DNA from: JBMDXK01 sp048594375
Lineage (GTDB): Bacteria > Pseudomonadota > Alphaproteobacteria > Rhizobiales > Methylopilaceae
Length of the DNA stretch: 42,448 nucleotides
Assembly: GCA_048594375.1 (NCBI GenBank)
Contig: JBMDXK010000030.1
Coordinates: 1-42,448, forward strand
Reading direction: 5' to 3'
The notes beneath the pieces are model-generated. The model saw only the letters and a program-made list of their open reading frames with translations. It searched no databases and was not told where the DNA came from. Position 1 is the stretch's first letter. Each line of letters opens with the position of its first letter. Position numbers and translations under genes: made by a program. Shown in pieces: positions 27,337-36,583 of this stretch.

Positions 27337-28725
27337 TTAGGCCTGATTGGTTTTTGTGTTGTTCTGCAATGCCAGTTCCATTGAGCGTTTTTGCACTTGT
27401 CCATAGTGGTTTCCCAAAAAGAGCTCTGCAAGCCTGATGGCTCCCTCAACTCTGCCCTTTACAGACGTTTGGGCGGCTCCGGTTTCTTTTCTGAGACGAT
27501 CAATCAAAAGCGGAATGCCGGTTTCCAGCATGTCTTTGGTTTCATTTACGGTGCGTGTGGTGATGGCGCTTAAGGCAAATTCACCGGCATAATTGCGCAA
27601 TGCCAGCAAAATTTGTGTGTCAGCTGCCAGCATATCCAGTTCGGCATTGTCCAGTATCAAGATGGATGTGCGGTCGCCCTGCCGTGGGCGGATAAGCCAT
27701 GTCAGTCTTACGGTATAATTTTCTAGCCTTTTCCAGACGAGATTTGCGATTTCTGAGCGCAATTCCCTGATATCTTTCGATAGTTGACCGTGAGGGCTGA
27801 ACTCAAGTTCGGTTTCAATGGCACGCATACCTATCCCAAAACTTTTTATGGAATCTGCAATTGCGGCGGCATCGTTGGATTGGGTCAGGTTGTAAGTGTG
27901 GGAGATAATGCGCTCAAGATCCGCACGCATGAGTGTAATGGCATGGCTATACGCGCTCCGGGCAATCACTTCTGCATCGCGGCTGCCGGTTGCCATCACA
28001 ATAAACCGTACAAAATTCGGCAGGCTATTGAGCAGTTCTTTTGCCTGTACCAGCACAAAAGGAAAAATTTCTTTTGCACGTCCATGGATAGTATCCAGAC
28101 GGCTTTTCAGCTGCACTGCTTTTTCTTCGGCTTTTAAACGGCTCATGCCTTCAAAATTGCGGCGTATTGCCAGGATCACTTTTCGATGTTTGAGTAAAAG
28201 TGCCACTTCTTCGGCATCTTTGAGAGCTTCTTTTCCACCGAGCTGCCCTGCCATGCGCAGCTGCTGTTTTTGCTGGCCGTGTAGTTTGGCAAGCGCGGCA
28301 TACATCTGCGCCGAAACATCGTCCTGTACTGCTTCAATGAGGGAATTGTTTTTTTCGCTTGGCGCAGCATCTGCCAAGGCATTTTGCACTTGCGCGATTG
28401 TTTCGGATGCCAGCTCTTCACTGACCCATCGCCAGATCATATCCAACGTATGCCGGGGGATTATGGCAGCAACCTTTGTGTCCCGTTTTTCTGGAACAAC
28501 AAATTGTTCAATGGGCTCAAGAATGGCTCTGCGCGCCAATTCCTGTGTGCTGATCTCGCCAAATTCTTTCATGGTTTTATAGAGTGTATCCGCAATAAGA
28601 TGTTGTTTGTCATCACCGGAAAGCTGAGCATTCTCCATTGCTTTGGCCAGCAATTCCCGTGCCTGCGGTGACATTTCACGAATATAGCGTGCGATGCCTG
28701 CATTCTGAGGGTTTTCCTGTGCCAT
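27337..28725 (-). CDS. Conserved-looking protein of unknown function, helical, 462 aa
   Basis: I do not recognise a family. The protein has no signal peptide and no membrane segment. It is rich in Ala, Glu, Lys and Arg and is predicted by eye to be almost entirely helical, with coiled-coil-like stretches around residues 150-220. Segments such as FVRFIVMATGSRDAEVIARSA look like a folded core rather than a chance frame. Codon use resembles the housekeeping neighbours. A 7-bp hairpin (CCGATAG 28750-28756, CTATCGG 28762-28768) lies just upstream of its start and could be an operator or leader structure. It is convergent with soxG, so it is not part of that operon. Confidence 0.8.
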   Translation of the reverse strand: MAQENPQNAGIARYIREMSPQARELLAKAMENAQLSGDDKQHLIADTLYKTMKEFGEISTQELARRAILEPIEQFVVPEKRDTKVAAIIPRHTLDMIWRWVSEELASETIAQVQNALADAAPSEKNNSLIEAVQDDVSAQMYAALAKLHGQQKQQLRMAGQLGGKEALKDAEEVALLLKHRKVILAIRRNFEGMSRLKAEEKAVQLKSRLDTIHGRAKEIFPFVLVQAKELLNSLPNFVRFIVMATGSRDAEVIARSAYSHAITLMRADLERIISHTYNLTQSNDAAAIADSIKSFGIGMRAIETELEFSPHGQLSKDIRELRSEIANLVWKRLENYTVRLTWLIRPRQGDRTSILILDNAELDMLAADTQILLALRNYAGEFALSAITTRTVNETKDMLETGIPLLIDRLRKETGAAQTSVKGRVEGAIRLAELFLGNHYGQVQKRSMELALQNNTKTNQA

Positions 28726-28749
28726 GCCCCAAAGATCCGCTTCCTCTTT

Positions 28750-28768
28750 CCGATAGCCCCTCTATCGG
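28750..28768. promoter_or_regulatory. Palindrome upstream of the 462-aa gene
   Basis: A perfect 7-bp inverted repeat, CCGATAG/CTATCGG, with a five-base loop lies 25 bases upstream of the ATG at 28725. It may be a protein-binding site or a 5'-leader hairpin. No T-run follows on the minus strand. Confidence 0.3.
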
Positions 28769-28862
28769 TTAGTTTTGGCCTTTGTTCACGGTGACTCACC
28801 ACCATGCACCAGCCCTTCTGCCAGAATTTAATACAACATGCTTAATAAGCTCTTGAAATAAT

Positions 28863-28892
28863 AAAAAAGAGCGCATAAAGCGCCCTTTTTTT
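28863..28892 (-). terminator. Rho-independent terminator of the glycine-zipper lipoprotein gene
   Basis: Read on the minus strand, an A-run and GGGCGC pair with GCGCTC and a T-run around a TTTAT loop (one G-U pair). The hairpin starts about 23 bases after the lipoprotein stop codon. A-run/T-run symmetry means it can also terminate plus-strand transcripts. Confidence 0.8.
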
Positions 28893-28914
28893 CTCTTGTG
28901 TTGTTTTGGTAGCC

Positions 28915-29379
28915 TTATGCTGGCTGCCATGTACCGTCTGAACCACGGCAAGCAACACCGCGTGCGGTTTCCGGACGGCCATCAATATAAATGGTGTGGG
29001 TGTATTCGCGGCAACGCTCATAACCTGCACGGCGCACTTGCGGGCCTGGAACCACGGTGCCGTAATAACGGTCTTCGCGCCATGTTACGGGAGCGCCAGG
29101 ATTTCCGTATTCAAGAGCGCGGTATTCCGCGGCGTAAGCCTGGCGGCGCGCTTGATCGTCCATGGATTTACCGATGCGGTTACCCACGAGACCACCCAGA
29201 GCAGCACCTGCAACTGTTGCAACAACACGGCCAGAGCCACCGCCAATGGTAGAACCGAGAAGACCACCAGCAACAGCACCTGCAACGGTACCAAAACCTT
29301 CACGCTGGCCAACGCCTGTGTCAGTACAGCCTGCAACCATGGCGCCAACAAGAGCCACACACATTATTTTTTTAATCAT
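28915..29379 (-). CDS. Glycine-zipper outer-membrane lipoprotein (17-kDa antigen/SlyB-like)
   Basis: The 154-aa product starts MIKKIMCVALVGAMVAGC, a lipoprotein signal with lipobox VAGC, so Cys18 is the likely lipidated residue. A glycine-zipper region (about residues 30-68, repeats of GxxxG/AxxxG such as AGAVAGGLLG and AGAALGGLVG) probably inserts in the membrane. The C-terminal half has the CREYTHTIYIDGRPETARGVAC pattern (split: CREYTHTIY, then IDGRPETARGVAC) common to alphaproteobacterial surface antigens. I chose ATG 29379 because GAGGA lies five bases upstream; the TTG four codons earlier overlaps that site. A terminator follows at 28863-28892. Confidence 0.9.
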   Translation of the reverse strand: MIKKIMCVALVGAMVAGCTDTGVGQREGFGTVAGAVAGGLLGSTIGGGSGRVVATVAGAALGGLVGNRIGKSMDDQARRQAYAAEYRALEYGNPGAPVTWREDRYYGTVVPGPQVRRAGYERCREYTHTIYIDGRPETARGVACRGSDGTWQPA

Positions 29380-29559
29380 GGGAGTCCTCAAAATTTTCTG
29401 AAACTGCCAGAATAACGGCTACAGATGTATATCGTTCCCGGCGCAAGACATTTTTCCCTAAGAGCCTGATGTGTCAAAAATCAGGCGCAGCATGAAAAAC
29501 TCATAAGCCAAAAACATTTACTCTGCAACTCGTGATGCTCAATCATCCCATTTTTTTTG

Positions 29560-30318
29560 TTATTTTATAAGCGGAGTGTTTGCCACCATTCTGCCCCATA
29601 TGGCAAAAGCGGCGCCACCAAGACCAACAATCTGGGTTATCATTTCAACCAGAGCTGCTTGTGTATCGGCACTGAGTGGAAACCCTGCCATGAGTAGAAT
29701 TTGAGCCACAATCGCAATCAGCGCGCCCCAGACGGTTCGGGAAGCAAGCAGGGATTTGCGCGGCGGATCTTGCGGCACGCTGTTTGCGGCAATTTCTTTT
29801 TGCGCGACAACGCGCTTTAATGCGCTGTTGCGAACATCATCCAACCTGCGTGTCCATCCTTTGCCGAAAGTGTTCCATGTGGGCAAGCGTTTGAGCATCA
29901 TCATGCGCCGTTCACAGAGCGTTGTAATCAGATTTTCTGCACTGAACCGCTGTACGGCACTTGCTGTGACCGTTCCATAAATTCCATCCATCGGCACATT
30001 GATTGCCCCTTGCAGATTGCGGATGGCGCGCGCGGGGCCAGAATGCACAGCATGATCGAACACAGCGATATCAACGCCGCTGGGCAGATCATCCCCGCAT
30101 ACCTTGTCCCAATAATTGGCGCGGTAGATTTGCGCAGCCTCATGCCGTGTGAGATTTTTCACATTCTGTTTGGATACTGTTTTCTTGCGCCATGCGGCCA
30201 AAGTTGCGCGGGTTATGCCCCTATTTGTTGCCCCGCCGGGGTCTTTGGGGTGGTCAACATAGCCCCCTTCTACTGCAAAGATATGCTCAAGTGCGGTTTC
30301 AAAATTATGTGCAGCCAT
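29560..30318 (-). CDS. GH108 peptidoglycan muramidase (endolysin) with hydrophobic C-terminus
   Basis: The 252-aa protein has the glycoside hydrolase 108 signature: catalytic Glu17 in VEGGYVDHPKDPGGATNRGI. A peptidoglycan-binding-like second domain (about residues 100-165, with LQGAINVPMDGIYGTVT) follows. The C-terminal 60 residues contain two hydrophobic stretches (about 200-214 and 226-245), like the membrane tails of some phage lysozymes, which could let it act without a separate holin; none is seen nearby. It follows the tail-fibre gene after a strong terminator, so it probably has its own promoter. Confidence 0.88.
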   Translation of the reverse strand: MAAHNFETALEHIFAVEGGYVDHPKDPGGATNRGITRATLAAWRKKTVSKQNVKNLTRHEAAQIYRANYWDKVCGDDLPSGVDIAVFDHAVHSGPARAIRNLQGAINVPMDGIYGTVTASAVQRFSAENLITTLCERRMMMLKRLPTWNTFGKGWTRRLDDVRNSALKRVVAQKEIAANSVPQDPPRKSLLASRTVWGALIAIVAQILLMAGFPLSADTQAALVEMITQIVGLGGAAFAIWGRMVANTPLIK

Positions 30319-30335
30319 TTTTTATTTTTCCCATA

Positions 30336-30360
30336 AAAAAAACCGCCCCAAGGCGGCGGA
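30336..30360 (-). terminator. Rho-independent terminator after the tail-fibre gene
   Basis: On the minus strand CCGCC pairs with GGCGG across a TTGG loop (arms at 30343-30347 and 30352-30356), followed by a run of eight T residues. It lies about 30 bases after the stop at 30388 and should end the tail transcript. Confidence 0.85.
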
Positions 30361-30387
30361 TAAAGCTTAATAATCAGTGGGTTAATC

Positions 30388-31995
30388 TCATGCGTTTTCC
30401 AGCGCCTGGACTTTTGCGGCCAGTTCCTGCACAGCCTTGATGAGCGGCGCAATAAATTGGTCATAGCGTAACCCGCGCTCGCTGTCCTGTTCATTGGGGT
30501 TGGCCTCAATGTAGCCTGCAAAATTAGTGGCGCTAAAGGTATCCAGCGTGTTTTTTACTTCCTGCGCGATAAGGCCGTAATGGATGCGCACCCCGGCTCG
30601 CACGCCGCAGATGCTATCGGCTTTGCCAAATGTTGGGCGTTCACCCATAACAGGCTGGCCGTTGTCATCCACTTCTCCGGTATCGAATTGCTCCACTCCA
30701 TCTTCAATATCAATGCGTTCTACAAGATTTTCAGCGGCAATCCATTTATAGGCCACAGGCCGCAGCGCTTTGATAAAGTCTAATCCGAGCGGGCTATCGT
30801 GAATGTCGGTTTTCAGGCGGCAATCGGATGTCTGGATGGTTCCGGTTGCCGCCCAGATGGCAGACCACCGCCGCCCAGAAACGCCAACGGAATAGGCATT
30901 GTCGGTTGCGGGGGCAATATTTCCTGCCACTGTGAGCTTTTCAGGCACAGAAGCGGTTCCAATACCGAAATTTCCTCCTTGCACGTTTACATAGCTGTGC
31001 AGCTCTCCACCGGAAAGCCTTGCCGATGTGGAGCCGGTATTATCGCCTTTGGATACGTTGAAATAGCAGTTACCGCCGGAAATCGTGGAATAACGGAAAT
31101 AGGAGATAGTGGCGCCTGAGCCAGATGCTGGTTCAAATTCATAGAATGCAGAGACAGCCCCCGCAGGATTGCTCAGCACCTGATTTAATCCTGTGGGGTA
31201 ATCCAGCCCGATGCGTCCGGTTGTTCCACTGCCGCTGGTGCGGTTGAATTTTATCTGCGGGGCAGTGGCATGGTTTAGCCGAATTGCGCCATTTCCAAAC
31301 ACCTGCACCGCATCCGTGTTGCTGGGGGCATCGCCAATACCCACAGCTGCGCTGGCATTGTCCACTATCAGAGCGTTTTTCCAGACGCTGCCATCGCTTG
31401 ACACCTTGAGGCTGAGATGGTTGCTGCCTGCAAGCCCCCATTCAGCATGGCCGATATAATTGGCTTGCATAACCATAGAGAGCGTATGGCCAGCACCCTC
31501 CTTGTTCATCACAAAGCGCAGATCACCGGTTCCACCTTCGCTGGTTGGCAAAGTCGTCCAGAGTGCATTATTCAGTTTTGCTGAAAAAGGGTTGCCGGCA
31601 TCGGCACTGGTGCCAACACCCAGACGGGTAAGATTATGCAGTGCGGCAATGGAACTGCCAATATCATTCCATGCACTTCCATTATAGATAAGTATGGCGT
31701 TTTCATCATTCACGCGCAGCATGAAACCGGCTTTAGGCGTTATGAACTGCCATATTCCTGCTGAAAAAAGCGCAATGTTTTTTGATTTTCCTGTCCACTC
31801 CCCGTCTGGAATATCGCCCACCAGATAACGGTCGCCTTCTTCTGCGCCGGAAGGTGGTGTATTCAGGTCACGGCTGATGACAGCCAGATGCACCAGTGCA
31901 TCCAGTTTTATCAATGCTTCATTCAGGGTGATGTGTTTTTGGGCTTGTTCTGCGGCAAGCAGATCAAGGCTGAGATGGTTTGTCTGGCTGGTCAT
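30388..31995 (-). CDS. Phage/GTA tail fibre with DUF2793 N-terminus and S74 chaperone domain
   Basis: The 535-aa protein has three parts. Residues 1-115 match DUF2793, with the pattern LAAEQAQKHITLNEAL and GDRYLVG, found in tail-associated proteins of alphaproteobacterial phages and GTAs. The middle is a glycine- and serine-rich beta region typical of trimeric fibres. Residues about 380-490 form a peptidase S74 intramolecular chaperone domain with SDCRLKTDI; the self-cleavage Ser390 and Lys395 are present. The end is a coiled coil (LIKAVQELAAKVQALENA). Start ATG with AAGGA six bases upstream, 18 bases after the gp15-like gene. It is probably the receptor-binding fibre. Confidence 0.88.
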   Translation of the reverse strand: MTSQTNHLSLDLLAAEQAQKHITLNEALIKLDALVHLAVISRDLNTPPSGAEEGDRYLVGDIPDGEWTGKSKNIALFSAGIWQFITPKAGFMLRVNDENAILIYNGSAWNDIGSSIAALHNLTRLGVGTSADAGNPFSAKLNNALWTTLPTSEGGTGDLRFVMNKEGAGHTLSMVMQANYIGHAEWGLAGSNHLSLKVSSDGSVWKNALIVDNASAAVGIGDAPSNTDAVQVFGNGAIRLNHATAPQIKFNRTSGSGTTGRIGLDYPTGLNQVLSNPAGAVSAFYEFEPASGSGATISYFRYSTISGGNCYFNVSKGDNTGSTSARLSGGELHSYVNVQGGNFGIGTASVPEKLTVAGNIAPATDNAYSVGVSGRRWSAIWAATGTIQTSDCRLKTDIHDSPLGLDFIKALRPVAYKWIAAENLVERIDIEDGVEQFDTGEVDDNGQPVMGERPTFGKADSICGVRAGVRIHYGLIAQEVKNTLDTFSATNFAGYIEANPNEQDSERGLRYDQFIAPLIKAVQELAAKVQALENA

Positions 31996-32013
31996 TGGTT
32001 ATCCTTTTTAAAA

Positions 32014-35000
32014 TCAGAGGCTGCACATTCTCTCTCCTGCCTCTCCTTCGCCTACACGGGTAGAAATCTGACACACAGCAATGCTTAGCGTTGTCTGGAC
32101 AGAGCCAAAATCCGCCAATTCCTGCGCCGCGGTGTAAAGCACGCCCGGCTGATCCACCTCCACAGTGCGCACAACGGTGGAACCGCTTCTGATCCGCACA
32201 CGGTAGCGTTCCTTCTCTTCGCCCAACGGCACTTCCACCGCATTCCAGTTATCCCCCTCATGGCGTGTGCGCCGTATCCATGAAAGCGCCACGCCACCGC
32301 TCACCCGCCGCGCTTTAAGATGCACGGGAGCGCGTGGCCGCAAGGCCGTATCGGACGGCGTGACACTCACATCGGTTGCAAAGGGATCAGCGGCATCTTT
32401 GGGCGCTGCCACAGCCTTCCAGCTTTGAGGCTTGCCCAGAAGCTCCACTCCGCTGACGAGCGGCTCAATGGCTTCATCCAGCAGCACAAAACGGCTTCCC
32501 AAAGGCTTTGAGAGCCGCGCTTGCGCTTCGGTGCCATACATTCCGCGCAGCAGGCGTGACAGCCGGTAAGTGCGCGGTGCAATCAGTTCTGCCATCCCGA
32601 ACTGGATAATTTCCCAAGGCAGCCCCTCTGCTCCGATGGCCGCGCGGTTTGCTCCGGCAAACACCCGCTCATCGCTTACGGATTGCAACTCACCGCTTGC
32701 CAGCTGTACAGTGACCGCAGAGTGATTATCCCAACGCCATACCACCCCGTCCGGCATCGTATCCAGCGTTTCACCCATAATAGCCGGAGCTTCGATGCGG
32801 ATATCCGGCTCATAGGTGCCGCCCATGGATTTCCACAACACAACTGCACCCGGCCAAGGGCTGGCGGCAACAGCGCCATAGGTTAAAACGGTATCGGTAC
32901 TTCCTGCATAGGGCAGATCCAGTGTCATAATGGTGGGCGGTCCGGCAATGCGCGGCAAGGTGGGTGGCAGCAGCGTTGCAGCCTGACGCGGGCTGTCGAA
33001 GATGGCGGGTGCAATGGCACGGCAGGAGATGCGCCGGGTTTGAGCATCGTTTATTTCCATAATTTCATAAAGCGCGCTTCTGTCATCAAAGCGCACCAGA
33101 TCCCCAGCTTCCAGATGCAGCAGGTTGGGTGGCAGATGGCAGGTGACGGTTTCCCGTGCCACCCAGAGGTCTTGCAGCTTGATGTCGGCGCGGCGCTGGG
33201 CTTCGCTTCTGTCCATTACCAATGCGGTGTCTTGTGTAACGGTGCCTTGTGCTTTGGTGTTGAAGCGGGTTGCGGTGGTGGCTGCCGTTTGGAAATCCTT
33301 GGCCAGCTCATTGTATCCAACGGCAAAGTGCATCGGCAGTTCGGTTTCCTGTGCGCGGATGTATTGGGGTTCGGCGCTTTTATCATCCACGGCCAGCAGG
33401 TCGGCATCCAGGTTGAGAGCCGCGCTGCGGCCGCGGGTTTCTATGCGGATTATGCCATCATGTTCGCGGGTGCCGAGATTGAAAAGCCCGATCAGAGGTT
33501 CCAGCGCATCGCGTACCGCAACAATGCGATCCAGCACATAGCCATCGGCAATGCCTTCGGCATGACGGGTGTCGATAGCCATCATATCGGCGCGGTTGAA
33601 AAGGCTTTGCACCAGTTCGGCGATGGGTGCCTGTCCCAGCCGTCCGGTGAGCCAATGGCCGGTAATGTGGGCTTTTCCGTCGGCCCATACATCCAGCGCG
33701 TAAGGGAAAGCGGGGAATGGTCGGGCATCCCATGTCCAGAAATAGATGCGGTCTGCATCGAGCATCGGCGCGCCATACAGTGTTGATACCGGATTATCCT
33801 CTTCTTTGTGGCCTGCCATCCGCGCATCGAAACAGCGTTGTATGGCCTCCAGCAAGCGGCGCTGGATCAGATCATCCCGTCTGCCGTTGGAAAAGTGGGG
33901 TAAAGCATTGAGTGATGATTTGGGATCGGGGAATACATTGGGGGAATTTGCCCCTTTGTCCACGGCGCCGCATCCGGTTTCGGTGAGCCAGATGGGTTTG
34001 GAGCCGGGTACCCATGGGGTTGGACTCCCTTTTTCCACACCATCAACGCGTTCATAATGCGCATTCTGCCACCAGTTTTTGAGGTCTTTCTGCCGGAAAA
34101 TCCAAGGCTTTCCCAGCCCGTCGGTGATGGGTGTACGGTTTTGCGTATCGCGGTTTTCCGCACTGGCGTAATACCAGTCGTAAGCCTCCCCGCCAATAAT
34201 GTTGCTGTGCAGATAATCCGCGTCATACATGCGTGCGCCGTCTTGGGCGTCCTGATGGGTGTTGCCATCGCGCCAGTCGGCCATGGGCGCGTACCAGTCA
34301 ATTCCGACAGCATCGATATTATCATCCGCCCACAGAGAATCGAGCGGAAAGCCCACATCCTGACCGTTGTTGATGCTGTGCGCCCCGTATTCTGTCCAGT
34401 CGGCGGCATAGGTGAGCTTTGTCGTGCTGCCCAGCACGCCGCGCACATCTGCTGCCAGAGTTTGCAACAAAGGCGTAGCAGGATAAGCGCCACCCGCACC
34501 GCGTACACGGGTAAGGGCGGGCATTTCCGAACCGATGATGAAAGTGTCCACCCCTCCAGCAGCTTTTGCAAGATAGGCCATATGCAGAATGAAGCGCCGG
34601 AACGTCCATTCATCAGGCCCTGTATAGCTTACGCTTGTTGCGGTATTGCTGAAGTGGCCCGGCAAGGCTGTGCCAAAGAAATTGCCCACCTGCGCAGCAG
34701 CAACTTCGGTTCCATCCACCGTGTCAGAAGCGTTTGCAGCAGGTGAGCAGGTGATTTGTCCACGCCAAGGATAGGCAGGCTGGTTGCTTGCACCCGTATA
34801 GGGATCGGTGAGTGTATTTCCGCTAGGGACATCCATCATGATGAAGGGATACAGCGTCACGGCAAGCCCGCGTTTTTTCAGGTCGCGGATAGCGTCTATC
34901 ACTGTACTATCGGCGGGGGTGCCACCATAAGCGGGGCGACCGCTGTCTTGGGAGACAGCCAGCGCATCTTGGCGGGTGAGGTTCCCCACGCGCCATGTGC

Positions 35001-35895
35001 GGCCAACGGTGCGCTTGATTGTGGAATCCACCCGCGGGGTAATGGTGCAGTGTCCGGCACGCAGATCGCTCCCGAACCATGTCACAATCAGCGAAACATG
35101 TGAGAGGTTCGGACAGAGTGCCTGCACTTCATCCAGCGAGGCTTCCCAGTCGGTGGCGGCCACGGTGGTGTGGCGGTTTTCGGAGTCGGAGGTTGCCAGA
35201 CCCAATGTGCGCATGACAGGTGCATTGTCATAGATGAATTCCCCCGCGCCGGGGATGATTGTGATGGCGCGCAGGTTCTTTTCCAGCTCTCCAATGGGGC
35301 GGATGACTTCAAAGGAGAGCTGCGGAATACGGTTGCCAAAGGGTTCGAGGTTGAGCCGTTCAAACACCACATAAGCCAGCCCCTTGTAAGCCGGCGCGTT
35401 AGCAACACCTTCTTTGGCCACAATCAGCGGATCAGGCTCCTGTGTTTCCGAGCCGGTATAAACGCGCATGGTGCATTCTTCCCGATCCAGGGGTTTTCCA
35501 TCGGCCCAGACGCGCCCCACATAACCGATTTCGCCTTCGCACAATCCAAGGGCAATATTGGCCATGTAGGCTGTTGCCTTGTTGTTGGCTCCTCCCATGG
35601 CACCGCCTTTAGCGGAAGATTTACGCCGATAGGTTACCGCTTCAAGGCGGGTTGCCCAGATGATCTGTCCAGCCACCCGCCCACGTCCGAACACCTGCGG
35701 GATGGGTGTGCCTTCTGTGGAGGCAGTCACGTCCAAATCTTTGACTGCACCACCCGCAGAACCGCCCGAACCGAAGATGGCCTGGTCAACAACGGCGCCT
35801 GCAAGCCCGCCCAAGGCACGCCCCAAGATTGCACCGAAGGGGCCAAACAACCCACCAATTGCCGCACCGGCTGTTTGCAAAACAAGTGTTGCCAT
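32014..35895 (-). CDS. GTA gp15-like host specificity/tail tip protein
   Basis: The 1293-aa protein matches the giant last structural gene of Rhodobacter-type GTA clusters (about 1300 aa). A glycine-rich hydrophobic start (ALGGLAGAVVDQAIFGSGG) precedes a tail-hub domain (to about 400). The central part (about 430-740) is the GTA TIM-barrel-like domain, with YAADWTEYG, GIDWYAP and WLTETGCGA. It is followed by a phage tail-tip region (about 790-960) and a C-terminal fibronectin-III-like stretch (about 1180-1290). It forms the baseplate hub that contacts recipient cells. It is intact. The gp14-like gene, normally adjacent, is 688 bases away. Confidence 0.93.
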   Translation of the reverse strand: MATLVLQTAGAAIGGLFGPFGAILGRALGGLAGAVVDQAIFGSGGSAGGAVKDLDVTASTEGTPIPQVFGRGRVAGQIIWATRLEAVTYRRKSSAKGGAMGGANNKATAYMANIALGLCEGEIGYVGRVWADGKPLDREECTMRVYTGSETQEPDPLIVAKEGVANAPAYKGLAYVVFERLNLEPFGNRIPQLSFEVIRPIGELEKNLRAITIIPGAGEFIYDNAPVMRTLGLATSDSENRHTTVAATDWEASLDEVQALCPNLSHVSLIVTWFGSDLRAGHCTITPRVDSTIKRTVGRTWRVGNLTRQDALAVSQDSGRPAYGGTPADSTVIDAIRDLKKRGLAVTLYPFIMMDVPSGNTLTDPYTGASNQPAYPWRGQITCSPAANASDTVDGTEVAAAQVGNFFGTALPGHFSNTATSVSYTGPDEWTFRRFILHMAYLAKAAGGVDTFIIGSEMPALTRVRGAGGAYPATPLLQTLAADVRGVLGSTTKLTYAADWTEYGAHSINNGQDVGFPLDSLWADDNIDAVGIDWYAPMADWRDGNTHQDAQDGARMYDADYLHSNIIGGEAYDWYYASAENRDTQNRTPITDGLGKPWIFRQKDLKNWWQNAHYERVDGVEKGSPTPWVPGSKPIWLTETGCGAVDKGANSPNVFPDPKSSLNALPHFSNGRRDDLIQRRLLEAIQRCFDARMAGHKEEDNPVSTLYGAPMLDADRIYFWTWDARPFPAFPYALDVWADGKAHITGHWLTGRLGQAPIAELVQSLFNRADMMAIDTRHAEGIADGYVLDRIVAVRDALEPLIGLFNLGTREHDGIIRIETRGRSAALNLDADLLAVDDKSAEPQYIRAQETELPMHFAVGYNELAKDFQTAATTATRFNTKAQGTVTQDTALVMDRSEAQRRADIKLQDLWVARETVTCHLPPNLLHLEAGDLVRFDDRSALYEIMEINDAQTRRISCRAIAPAIFDSPRQAATLLPPTLPRIAGPPTIMTLDLPYAGSTDTVLTYGAVAASPWPGAVVLWKSMGGTYEPDIRIEAPAIMGETLDTMPDGVVWRWDNHSAVTVQLASGELQSVSDERVFAGANRAAIGAEGLPWEIIQFGMAELIAPRTYRLSRLLRGMYGTEAQARLSKPLGSRFVLLDEAIEPLVSGVELLGKPQSWKAVAAPKDAADPFATDVSVTPSDTALRPRAPVHLKARRVSGGVALSWIRRTRHEGDNWNAVEVPLGEEKERYRVRIRSGSTVVRTVEVDQPGVLYTAAQELADFGSVQTTLSIAVCQISTRVGEGEAGERMCSL

Positions 35896-36271
35896 AATAT
35901 CTTACCGCTATTTGCTGATTTATTGCATACAATATGCACACGCTATGCAGCGCCTTGATGTTATTTAAGGCACAACCTTGAGTGTGCTTTTCTATCTGCA
36001 CCTTACACGGCGCTTTTTTATTATCGGAAAGCCCTACTGGCATCTCCGTAACAGCCTATAAACTGCTCTCCTAAAGCCCTGCCCTGAACTATTTTCAACG
36101 GAAAAGCACGCCTCAATCCGGCTATTGCCATGGTGCATTTTTCGGAACTTGCGCTATGAATTGCTTCAAGAGGCTGTGGGCAAAAACAAGCTGAAGAACT
36201 ACACCCCTCGCACCGGAGCTAAACAATGTTTGCCTTTGATTGTTTTTGCCATAGGGTACATAAATATCGCC

Positions 36272-36300
36272 CGTCATCCCGGCGAAGGCCGGGATCCACG
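36272..36300. repeat. REP-like palindrome
   Basis: ATCCCGGC at 36276-36283 and GCCGGGAT at 36288-36295 form a perfect 8-bp stem with a GAAG loop, preceded by CGTC and followed by CCACG. This GTCATCCCGGC..GCCGGGATCC form is a common dispersed repeat of proteobacterial genomes. Only this copy is seen in the window. Confidence 0.75.
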
Positions 36301-36401
36301 AAAAAACAGAGGATGCAGTGCAGTGCTATCCATCAATCAATCCACGATTTTCCCACGCCGGCTTTTAGCGTAAATACCTTCCAACCGGCATCCCAGCCGT
36401 T

Positions 36402-36435
36402 CTGCGTTTTTGCGCATTGCGTAGCAAAAATGCAG
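36402..36435. repeat. 12-bp inverted repeat
   Basis: CTGCGTTTTTGC at 36402-36413 and GCAAAAATGCAG at 36424-36435 pair at 11 of 12 positions around a ten-base loop. It follows the REP-like palindrome and probably belongs to the same inserted repeat unit. It lacks a terminal T-run. Confidence 0.55.
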
Positions 36436-36583
36436 AGTGTCATGCCTTCATCCCAATCAAACCCTGCTGCAAAGATTATTATTGTGGGCATCATATCAAG
36501 GGAATACAGCGCTGCTATTTCAACGCCCAATTAACCTTAAAATAAAGCATAAAATCATATACTTATGATACAATCCTCATATT

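Larger units (their letters stand above)
35896..36583. other. Non-coding insertion between gp14-like and gp15-like genes
   Basis: GTA tail genes are normally packed tightly, but 688 bases without a supported gene separate these two. The stretch holds a REP-like palindrome (36276-36295) and a 12-bp hairpin (36402-36435). A frame on the minus strand at 36333-36530 translates into repeat-derived sequence with no ribosome-binding site, and I do not call it. It looks like an inserted intergenic repeat or decayed DNA. Confidence 0.6.

Noticed and set aside
27896..28582. 228-codon plus-strand frame opposite the 462-aa gene
   Set aside because: Composition is rich in Ser, Arg and Cys as expected for an antisense frame, and the minus-strand frame is longer and better formed.
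33040..35958. Long plus-strand frames (33040-33786, 34057-34746, 35170-35958) opposite the gp15-like gene
   Set aside because: They lie antisense to a confidently identified gene, have no ribosome-binding sites and show no domain content.
36333..36530. 65-codon minus-strand frame in the gp14-gp15 gap
   Set aside because: It overlaps a palindromic repeat unit and lacks a ribosome-binding site; such frames recur in dispersed repeats.
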